Shown here: positions 1-5,078 of the stretch, piece by piece
Layout of the letters: each line of letters begins with the position of its first letter
Numbering within the stretch: position 1 is the first letter of the stretch
NCBI GenBank assembly: GCA_016177245.1
Contig: JACOVR010000045.1
Span: forward strand, 1-5,078
DNA length: 5,078 nt
Direction: 5' to 3'
Source of the DNA: Candidatus Wildermuthbacteria bacterium
Lineage (GTDB): Bacteria; Patescibacteriota; Minisyncoccia; Minisyncoccales; UBA10102
Program-made: the position numbers and the translations under genes
The notes under the pieces: model-generated
Told to the model about the DNA's origin: nothing
Database searches by the model: none
Seen by the model: only the letters and a program-made list of their open reading frames with translations

Positions 1-1419
1 GGAAGAATAGGCAACCCTCCCGTGTTTGCGGGAGCCCTGGCAAAAGCGATCATTCTCAAAAGACAGGGGGATGCACCCAACCAGCCCAAACTCAGAATCG
101 AAACCGTCAAAGACGAAATGAAATTCCAGCTGGGACCGTTTGTCGTGGAAGCAATCAGACAAAACCACAGCATCCCCGACAACTTCGGCTACCTCATCTC
201 CACTCCCGTCGGCAACATTTTTCACACGTCCGATTTCAAGTTCGACGATTCCCCCGTGATGGAACTTGCCACCGACTACGAAAAACTCAAAAAAGTGGGA
301 CAGAGAAAGATTTTGCTTTTGATGTCTGACTCGACCAACGCGGAAGAACCCAACCACTCCCAGTCTGAAAAGGTGATCGGAGAAAATCTGGAAGAGATAT
401 TTAAATCAGCCAAAGGAAGAATCATCACCGCGACGTTCGCCTCGCTTATAAGCCGCCTTCAGCAGATTATTGCGCTTTCGGAAAAATACGGGAGGAAGGT
501 AAGCCCCGAAGGGTACTCCATGAAGTCGAACATCGAGATCACCAAGCACTTAGGGTACATCAAGGCAAAAAGAGGAACGCTGGTTTCCACCAAGGAAATC
601 CTTGGATACCCCGATTCCAAGGCAACCATCATGTGCACGGGAGCGCAAGGAGAAGAACGGGCGGTATTGATGAGAATTGTGAACGGCGAACACCAGCACC
701 TAAGAATCCACAAGGGAGACACGGTGATTTTCTCGTCGTCAGTCATTCCCGGCAACGAACGGACCGTGCAGTTTTTGAAAGACCGGCTCTACAGGCAGGG
801 GGCAAACGTGTTCCACTACAAAATGATGGACATCCACGCTTCAGGACACGCAAACCAGGAAGAACTCAAAGAACTGATTTCGCTTCTGAAGCCAAAGTTC
901 TTTCTCCCCCTGCACGGACAGGTTTCCATGCTTGTGAATCACGCAAAGCTGGCCGAGGCCTCGGGCATTGCAGAGAAAAACATTGCGGTAGCAGAAAACG
1001 GAAATATCGTAACGCTCACGAAAAATGAAATCACAATAGAAAAAGAGCAGGTCCCCGCCAACTATATCATGGTAGACGGCCTCGGCGTTGGCGACGTTGG
1101 AGAGGTGGTGCTGCGCGACCGCCAGAATCTTGCGAAAGACGGCATGTTCGTGGTGATCGCAACGGTGGATCGCCAAACAGGACGGGTGCGCGGTTCGCCC
1201 GACATCATTTCGAGAGGGTTTATTTATTTGCGTGAGTCCAAAGATCTTCTGCGCGAAGTGCGCAAACGGGTTATCGCAATTGTGGAAAAAAGCACGGGGT
1301 CGGGAGGGGCGGTCAACTGGGTGTACGTGAGAGACAACGTACGCAATAAAATAAGCGATTTCTTGTTTCTTAAAACGCAGAGAAGGCCCATGGTACTTCC
1401 TGTCATTATAGAAGTGTAA
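1..1419 (+). CDS. rnj: Ribonuclease J (metallo-beta-lactamase/beta-CASP RNase), 5'-truncated by window edge
   Basis: RNase J is a cytoplasmic endo- and 5'-3' exoribonuclease for mRNA turnover and rRNA/5'-end processing. The frame is open from base 1, so the GTG at 22 is internal. The visible 472 codons follow the family order. Numbering from base 1, HSIPDN (His56) and HTSDFKFD (Asp78) are the later metallo-beta-lactamase metal-ligand motifs. SDSTNAE (from Ser109) opens the beta-CASP region, and HASGH (His279, His283) and PLHGQ (His305) are further motifs. The C-terminal domain follows, with VDGLGVGDVG and RGFIYLRES. The HxHxDH motif and roughly the first 80-100 residues of a usual ~550-residue protein lie upstream of the window. 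One small oddity is PLHGQ where many homologues have HGE. The stop is two bases before trpS, so the two genes are probably cotranscribed. Family assignment is very secure; activity cannot be judged without the N-terminus. Confidence 0.96.
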   Translation, partial: GRIGNPPVFAGALAKAIILKRQGDAPNQPKLRIETVKDEMKFQLGPFVVEAIRQNHSIPDNFGYLISTPVGNIFHTSDFKFDDSPVMELATDYEKLKKVGQRKILLLMSDSTNAEEPNHSQSEKVIGENLEEIFKSAKGRIITATFASLISRLQQIIALSEKYGRKVSPEGYSMKSNIEITKHLGYIKAKRGTLVSTKEILGYPDSKATIMCTGAQGEERAVLMRIVNGEHQHLRIHKGDTVIFSSSVIPGNERTVQFLKDRLYRQGANVFHYKMMDIHASGHANQEELKELISLLKPKFFLPLHGQVSMLVNHAKLAEASGIAEKNIAVAENGNIVTLTKNEITIEKEQVPANYIMVDGLGVGDVGEVVLRDRQNLAKDGMFVVIATVDRQTGRVRGSPDIISRGFIYLRESKDLLREVRKRVIAIVEKSTGSGGAVNWVYVRDNVRNKISDFLFLKTQRRPMVLPVIIEV

Positions 1420-1421
1420 TC

Positions 1422-2411
1422 ATGAGAATACTAAGCGGAATTCAGCCAACCGGAGAGATGCACATCGGGAATTATCTTGGCGCCTGGAAACGCCTGGTTG
1501 AGCTGCAAACATCCAACGAATGCTTTTACATGATTGCAGATTTGCATGCACTCACCGTCCCCCAGAAGGCAAACGAGCTCGCGCAGGCAACACTCCAAAA
1601 AGCGGTCGAGTTGCTCAGCATTGGGATTGATCCTGAACATTCTACGCTTTTTGTGCAGTCGCACGTATCGGCACACACCGAACTCGCCTGGATCCTTAAC
1701 ACCCTGACTCCCCTTGGAGAGCTTGAGCGCATGACGCAGTTCAAGGAAAAATCGAAAAAATACCGCGCAAATATCAACGCGGGACTGCTCGACTACCCGG
1801 TGTTGCAAGCAGCAGACATTTTATTGTATCTCCCCGACGGAGTTCCGGTGGGAAAAGATCAAATTCAGCACGTGGAACTCACGCGGGAACTCGCAAAAAG
1901 ATTCAACGCAACGTACGGCGCCATATTCAAGGAACCAAAAGCACTCGTGGCAAAGGAAGAGGAAGGTGCAAAAATCATGTCGTTGAAAGACCCGAAGAAA
2001 AAAATGTCAAAATCCGATCCTCCCGACACATGGATCGGAATTTTCGAAGACGAGGGAATAATCAAAAGAAAAATCGCTAGCGCAACCACCGATTCTGGCA
2101 AAGACGTTGCGTATAATCCCGCGAAGAAACCGGGCATTTCAAACTTGCTCACGATCTACTCCCTGGTGGCCGAGCAGCCAATCAGGGCAGTTGAAAAAAA
2201 GTTTCAAAAGAAAGGATACGCGCCGTTCAAAAAGGCAGTGGCTGAACTCCTGATCTCAAAACTCCGGCCCTTGAGAAGTGAGAAAAAACAGCTGGAGTCG
2301 CGCGAGGTATATCTACGAGAAATCCTGCGCCAGGGCGCGAAAAAAGCAAACGCCGTTGCCTCCCGCACCATGGAAGAGGCAAGAAGGAAAGTGGGATTTC
2401 TCCAAATATAG
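1422..2411 (+). CDS. trpS: Tryptophanyl-tRNA synthetase (TrpRS), complete, with a possibly recombinant C-terminal tail
   Basis: This class I aminoacyl-tRNA synthetase charges tRNA-Trp with tryptophan using ATP in the cytoplasm. The 329-residue length is normal for bacterial TrpRS. The N-terminus reads SGIQPTGEMHIGNYLG, with the HIGH-type signature at His14-Asn17, and KMSKS lies at Lys194-Ser198, where it is expected. LLDYPVLQAADILLY and VGKDQIQHVELTR are typical active-site stretches. The start ATG lies two bases after the rnj stop, with a weak AGAAG seven bases upstream, so coupled translation is likely. Residues from about 302 onward (LRQGAKKANAVASRTMEEAR to the end) are encoded by the left copy of a repeat whose right copy lies at 3474-3559. 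The gene may therefore be a chimera with an acquired last ~27 codons. The tail still looks functional, with 19 of 27 residues identical to the other copy from Arg303 on. Confidence 0.97.
   Translation: MRILSGIQPTGEMHIGNYLGAWKRLVELQTSNECFYMIADLHALTVPQKANELAQATLQKAVELLSIGIDPEHSTLFVQSHVSAHTELAWILNTLTPLGELERMTQFKEKSKKYRANINAGLLDYPVLQAADILLYLPDGVPVGKDQIQHVELTRELAKRFNATYGAIFKEPKALVAKEEEGAKIMSLKDPKKKMSKSDPPDTWIGIFEDEGIIKRKIASATTDSGKDVAYNPAKKPGISNLLTIYSLVAEQPIRAVEKKFQKKGYAPFKKAVAELLISKLRPLRSEKKQLESREVYLREILRQGAKKANAVASRTMEEARRKVGFLQI
2326..2411 (+). repeat. Left copy of the trpS 3'-end direct repeat (inside functional trpS)
   Basis: This stretch pairs with 3474-3559 at a constant offset of 1148 bp. 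The first 28 bases (2326-2353 versus 3474-3501) are identical. The remaining 58 bases to the stop codon match at about 40 positions by hand count (~69%), with no gaps. Similarity stops abruptly to the left of 3474 in the other copy. The left copy supplies the last codons of intact trpS. Such an arrangement is expected when foreign DNA recombines into the 3' end of a conserved gene and restores its frame. Confidence 0.9.
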
Positions 2412-2418
2412 ATTCGTC

Positions 2419-2437
2419 ATTTATTTACGATCGTAAG
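2419..2437 (+). repeat. 19-bp direct repeat, left copy, flanking the PaaX/Cas2-like gene
   Basis: The sequence ATTTATTTACGATCGTAAG matches 3017-3035 at 17 of 19 bases, with mismatches at 2424/3022 and 2436/3034, at an offset of 598 bp. The only two CGATCG sites I found in the window are the centres of these repeats. They bracket the 2441-3034 gene almost exactly. They could be paired operators or borders of a mobile unit. Confidence 0.8.
2425..2436. promoter_or_regulatory. Perfect 12-bp palindrome TTACGATCGTAA before the PaaX/Cas2-like gene (candidate operator)
   Basis: TTACGATCGTAA equals its own reverse complement. It lies in the 29-bp gap between the trpS stop and the ATG at 2441, ending four bases before that ATG. 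It is the core of a 19-bp unit (2419-2437) that recurs at 3017-3035. A symmetric site directly in front of a gene for a winged-helix protein suggests autoregulation, which is inference. Its position would block either initiation or read-through from trpS. It has no loop and no following T-run, so it is not a terminator. Confidence 0.5.
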
Positions 2438-2440
2438 AAA

Positions 2441-3034
2441 ATGCCGAATGTCGGTTTACAAAAACGCTCTGGACAAGAAGAAACTTCTTTATCGATGAAG
2501 GTCCTCACGAAAATTGGGGAATTCTTTGAAGAAGTTGCACTTCCCATCCTCATATGGGATTTTGATAAACTTTCAGAGGCTTCTGGAATTCGATCCCTCT
2601 ATTTCAACAACTCCGCATCGTATTCAAAGCATATCTACGAGTTAAAGCGCAGAAAGTATCTCCAAGAAGTGCAGACGAAAAGCGGAAAAGCCATAAAACT
2701 CACCCCAAAAGGCAGAATTCAAATTCTCAAATACCGACTCAAATCAAAAAATAAAGAGCTTGAATGGGATGGAAAATGGAGAGCAATTTCATGGGATGTA
2801 CCAGAAATCTCAAGAAGGGATAGAGATTACCTCAGGGGTCTTCTGCGCTGGATAGGATTCTTAGAAATGCACAAAAGTTTTTGGATATTTCCCTACGATA
2901 TACGAGAAGAGTTAAAAGAACTTGTAAAACTTTATAAGAAAGATCTGGCTGGAGATATTCGTTTTCTTACTATTGAAGAAATAGAAGACGATGGGGATAT
3001 AACAGAGAAATTCGGGATTTACTTACGATCGTAG
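2441..3034 (+). CDS. Winged-helix protein with C-terminal PaaX/Cas2-like domain (putative transcriptional regulator)
   Basis: The protein has 197 residues. Residues ~19-100 look like a winged helix: SASYSKHIYELKRRKYLQEV resembles a recognition helix, followed by a wing and IKLTPKGR. Residues ~110-197 resemble the Cas2-like ferredoxin-fold domain of PaaX-type regulators: WRAISWDVPE with Asp119 where Cas2 has its catalytic Asp, Arg-rich RRDRDYLRGLL, then GFLEMHKSFWIFPYD, like the G-x-x-x-Q-x-S-V-F segment of Cas2. No cas1, other cas gene or CRISPR array is nearby, so a DNA-binding regulator is likelier than a CRISPR nuclease; its target is unknown. The start is uncertain. ATG 2441 gives 18 extra residues (MPNVGLQKRSGQEETSLS) before a second Met at 2495, where recognisable homology begins; neither start has a clear Shine-Dalgarno. 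A palindromic repeat lies just upstream and another forms the end of the gene (YLRS-stop). By eye the gene is AT-richer than rnj and trpS, consistent with acquisition. Confidence 0.8.
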   Translation: MPNVGLQKRSGQEETSLSMKVLTKIGEFFEEVALPILIWDFDKLSEASGIRSLYFNNSASYSKHIYELKRRKYLQEVQTKSGKAIKLTPKGRIQILKYRLKSKNKELEWDGKWRAISWDVPEISRRDRDYLRGLLRWIGFLEMHKSFWIFPYDIREELKELVKLYKKDLAGDIRFLTIEEIEDDGDITEKFGIYLRS

Positions 3035-3035
3035 G
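3017..3035 (+). repeat. 19-bp direct repeat, right copy, overlapping two convergent stop codons
   Basis: ATTTACTTACGATCGTAGG is the partner of 2419-2437 (17/19 identical) and contains the 10-bp palindrome TACGATCGTA at 3024-3033. It encodes the final residues and TAG stop of the PaaX/Cas2-like gene on the plus strand. On the minus strand it encodes the last residues (PYDRK) and TAA stop of the phosphomannomutase fragment, so the two frames overlap by 16 bp. A repeat that provides both stop codons suggests it marks a junction rather than being chance sequence. Confidence 0.75.
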
Positions 3036-3477
3036 GTTTTGACGAAAGAAGGAACCGGCGCAGCTCGTCTTTTTTTGACTCGAGCAAGGTTCTGGTTTTT
3101 GCCTCTACCACAAGACGAAGCAAAGATTCTGTGTTTGAGGAACGAACGAGAAACCACCAATTTTTGAAATCAACTCGCAATCCGTCAAGCCGAGAGATTC
3201 TCCCATGCCGGTATTTCTTTTCCAGGCGTTCGAGCACTCGCTGGCTCCGGATGACAGAAAAATTGAGCTCTCCCGAATGGAAATATCTTTGCAGAGGCCT
3301 TACAAGTTCTGAAAGAGAAACGCGTTTCTCTTGGAGCGCAGCGCAGATTTTCAAAAGCACCACAAAGGGCACTTCGTAGAAAAGATCCCTCCCCAAATAG
3401 TAATGCCCCGACAGTTCGCACCCAAAGAAAATATGGTCTTTTCTCATCTTTTCTTTAATCAAAGAATGGCCAATGCG
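3019..3477 (-). pseudogene. 3' fragment of a phosphomannomutase/phosphoglucomutase gene
   Basis: The reading frame is uninterrupted and reads like the last third of an alpha-D-phosphohexomutase. It begins RIGHSLIKEKMRK, continues with FGCELSGHYYLG (the E-x-SGH sugar-binding loop of domain 3), LSELVRPLQRYFHSGELNF, and LDGLRVDFKNWWFLVRSSNT (the R-x-SNTE phosphate-binding loop of domain 4), and ends after LLRLVVEAKTRTLLE. Full-length enzymes have about 450 residues. Here only about 150 remain, and the catalytic phosphoserine and metal-binding loops are absent. Upstream codons to an ATG at 3519 exist only because the frame runs antisense through the trpS remnant, so that ATG is not a real start. 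The cut falls at 3474-3477, exactly where trpS similarity starts. Signs of decay or divergence are GCELSGH for the usual GGE-x-SGH, SNTES for SNTEP, and YEVPF where a D-(D/S)-G motif is expected. Loss of function by truncation is near certain; product expression is unknown. Confidence 0.88.
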
Positions 3478-3559
3478 CCAGGGCGCGAAAAAAGCAAACG
3501 CAATCGCCCAGCGCACCATGGAAGATGTACGAAAGAAAGTGGGGCTGCTCAGTCTCTAG
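3474..3559 (+). pseudogene. trpS: Remnant 3' end of a second trpS (last ~27 codons)
   Basis: The plus-strand frame gives RQGAKKANAIAQRTMEDVRK followed by KVGLLSL and TAG at 3557-3559, the C-terminus of TrpRS. From Arg303 of intact trpS, 19 of 27 residues are identical. The first 28 bases are identical to 2326-2353. An ATG at 3473-3475 precedes the frame by chance, so a 28-residue peptide could be read, but it lacks any synthetase domain. To the left the sequence switches directly to antisense phosphomannomutase. The TAG overlaps the HAD gene stop on the other strand (shared CTAG, 3556-3559). Such a tight convergent overlap suggests this tail was the original neighbour of the HAD gene and the left copy was brought in; the reverse order cannot be excluded. 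Confidence 0.9.
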
Positions 3560-4341
3560 AAATTCTTTTTGTAGCGCTCCAGCAAAAACTCAGCAAGTAA
3601 TTCGCCGCCGAGTTCGTTTTGCTTATGCTCAATAAAATATTCGGCTTCAGCTCTTTCGGGATCGACCGTCACGCCCTTTCCAACCCGCAGCATTTCCCTG
3701 TCATTGTAATTATTCCCCGTCGTCAAAATCTCCTTAGGACTGATACCGAGGTACTCTGCGAGCCGCTCAATCCCCTTTCCCTTGTTCATGATCTTGCTCC
3801 CAATGTCGTAGCCCTCATTCGTCCATAGGCAGTAGAGTTCTCCTTCGGGATCCGCTTCTTGAACGATATCCGGTATCTCCTCTATTTGATCTGAGTGAGG
3901 GGTTAAGATAAACATCTTGGGCTCAAAGCCCCGAATTCTCATATCGCCCTGGGCCATCATACCTTTTATGCACTCCCTGATGAGTTTCAATTTCTTGAAA
4001 TAATCGGCAGAGTAGTCGGGATGGACAATGTCTCCTCCAAACCAGCTGATATTCCCATTCTCTGCCTGCAAAAATATATCTTCGTCAAAGATTTCGTTCA
4101 CCAAACTTTTCAAATAGAGGATATTCCTGCCGGACGAAAAGTTCAGCTTAAGATGTGTTTTAAGTTCTTTAAGGTTCTCGATAAATCGGCGGCTAAGCTG
4201 CTTCGATTTCATGTATAATTCGGTGCCGTCCGCATTTTCTCGCAGTTCGGTACCCGTAGGAATAATCACTCCGTCGATGTCAAACGTGACAACCCGTATT
4301 GCCTCCAACTCTTCTTTTGTTATCTCGCGCAAATTCTTCAT
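3556..4341 (-). CDS. HAD-superfamily phosphatase (Cof/IIB-like), substrate unknown
   Basis: The 261-residue protein is a predicted cytoplasmic Mg2+-dependent phosphatase, probably on sugar phosphates or similar small molecules; the substrate is not readable from sequence. Motif I is TFDIDGVI, with nucleophile Asp21 and acid/base Asp23. Motif II is NFSSGRN (Ser69/Ser70). Motif III Lys is in NKGKGIERLAEYLGI (Lys187). Motif IV is TGNNYNDREML (209-218). Residues ~90-180, between motifs II and III, form a C2-type cap, with AENGNISWFGG typical of HAD-IIB. In motif IV the usual GD-x-x-ND has Asn210 in place of the first Asp, while Asp214 is kept, which may alter metal binding or specificity. The start ATG at 4341 sits about ten bases after the predicted transcription start. 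The gene is divergent from rpsF and converges on the trpS remnant. Confidence 0.88.
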   Translation of the reverse strand: MKNLREITKEELEAIRVVTFDIDGVIIPTGTELRENADGTELYMKSKQLSRRFIENLKELKTHLKLNFSSGRNILYLKSLVNEIFDEDIFLQAENGNISWFGGDIVHPDYSADYFKKLKLIRECIKGMMAQGDMRIRGFEPKMFILTPHSDQIEEIPDIVQEADPEGELYCLWTNEGYDIGSKIMNKGKGIERLAEYLGISPKEILTTGNNYNDREMLRVGKGVTVDPERAEAEYFIEHKQNELGGELLAEFLLERYKKNF

Positions 4342-4343
4342 GC

Positions 4344-4372
4344 TTGCATAATTTTTGATTATAGCATAGAAT
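4344..4372 (+). promoter_or_regulatory. Candidate promoter for rpsF-ssb, giving a near-leaderless mRNA
   Basis: TTGCAT (4344-4349, three of six consensus bases) and TAGAAT (4367-4372, five of six) are separated by 17 bp. The expected start of transcription, about seven bases after the -10, falls at 4379-4380, the rpsF ATG itself. No Shine-Dalgarno precedes that ATG. The element overlaps the opposite-facing HAD promoter, so the two polymerases would compete. Confidence 0.4.
4358..4366 (-). promoter_or_regulatory. Extended -10 promoter for the HAD phosphatase gene
   Basis: The minus strand reads TGCTATAAT, a perfect TATAAT with an upstream TG (extended -10). No convincing -35 lies 17 bp further upstream, and an extended -10 can work without one. 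Transcription would start near 4351, leaving a leader of about ten bases before the ATG at 4341. Confidence 0.6.
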
Positions 4373-4379
4373 AGGCCAC

Positions 4380-5078
<699 letters not shown>

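Noticed and set aside
633..1028. Second plus-strand frame of 131 codons inside rnj
   Set aside because: It overlaps strongly conserved RNase J motifs in another frame and encodes an Arg-rich product without recognisable domains; a shadow frame.
1431..1808. Minus-strand frame opposite the trpS N-terminus
   Set aside because: Antisense to the conserved HIGH-motif domain of TrpRS; no domain or start signal supports it.
2425..2436. Palindrome as a transcription terminator after trpS
   Set aside because: A 12-bp palindrome without a loop and without a T-run cannot form a usual intrinsic terminator.
2419..3035. CRISPR-Cas locus suggested by the Cas2-like domain and repeats
   Set aside because: Only two repeat copies 598 bp apart, no spacers, no cas1 or effector; the fused winged helix fits PaaX-type regulators better.
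3019..3519. A complete 166-residue minus-strand protein starting at ATG 3519
   Set aside because: Its first ~14 residues are antisense to the trpS remnant and the rest is the C-terminal third of a phosphohexomutase, so it is a fusion frame over a truncated gene, not a native protein.
2412..3559. Simple tandem duplication of trpS followed by decay
   Set aside because: The sequence between the two tails is a different gene set (regulator and antisense mutase fragment), and the tails have diverged by about 31%, which fits joining of two lineages better than a local copy.

Overview
The window looks like a chromosomal segment of an uncultivated bacterium, most plausibly of the Candidate Phyla Radiation (Patescibacteria, Parcubacteria-like). 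I infer this from gene content: RNase J, a winged-helix protein with a PaaX/Cas2-like domain of a kind common in those genomes, a bS6 with a charged/proline-rich tail, tightly packed short genes, stop/start overlaps and few Shine-Dalgarno sequences. No phylogeny was run, so this is inference.

Layout. 1-1419 (+): RNase J, 5' end outside the window. 1422-2411 (+): complete tryptophanyl-tRNA synthetase (trpS), two bases behind rnj. 2412-3559: a mosaic, inserted-looking block. It holds a complete wHTH + PaaX/Cas2-like gene (2441-3034, +), a headless 3' fragment of a phosphomannomutase/phosphoglucomutase gene (about 3019-3477, -), and a second, diverged copy of the last ~27 codons of trpS (3474-3559, +). 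3556-4341 (-): a HAD-superfamily phosphatase whose stop shares CTAG with the stop of the trpS remnant. 4342-4379: a very short divergent promoter region. 4380-4790 (+): rpsF (bS6). 4787-5078 (+): ssb, 3' end outside the window, overlapping rpsF by ATGA.

Main discovery. The trpS 3' end occurs twice, 1148 bp apart. The copies share 28 identical bases at the left edge and are then about 69% identical to their stop codons. The upstream copy completes the working trpS. The downstream copy is cut off on its left exactly where the truncated phosphomannomutase gene begins on the other strand. This is the footprint of a recombination or integration event at the end of trpS, in which the gene kept a complete reading frame by gaining a new tail. 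Nested inside, the PaaX/Cas2-like gene is bracketed by two near-identical 19-bp direct repeats (17/19), each with a palindromic TACGATCGTA core. One lies just before its start and one overlaps its stop. They may be operators for the encoded protein or borders of a mobile single-gene unit.

Gene relationships. rnj-trpS (RNA processing, tRNA charging) and rpsF-ssb (ribosome, DNA replication/repair) are housekeeping operons. The block between them is accessory and has the only strong signs of rearrangement. There is no gene-free stretch longer than 300 bases.
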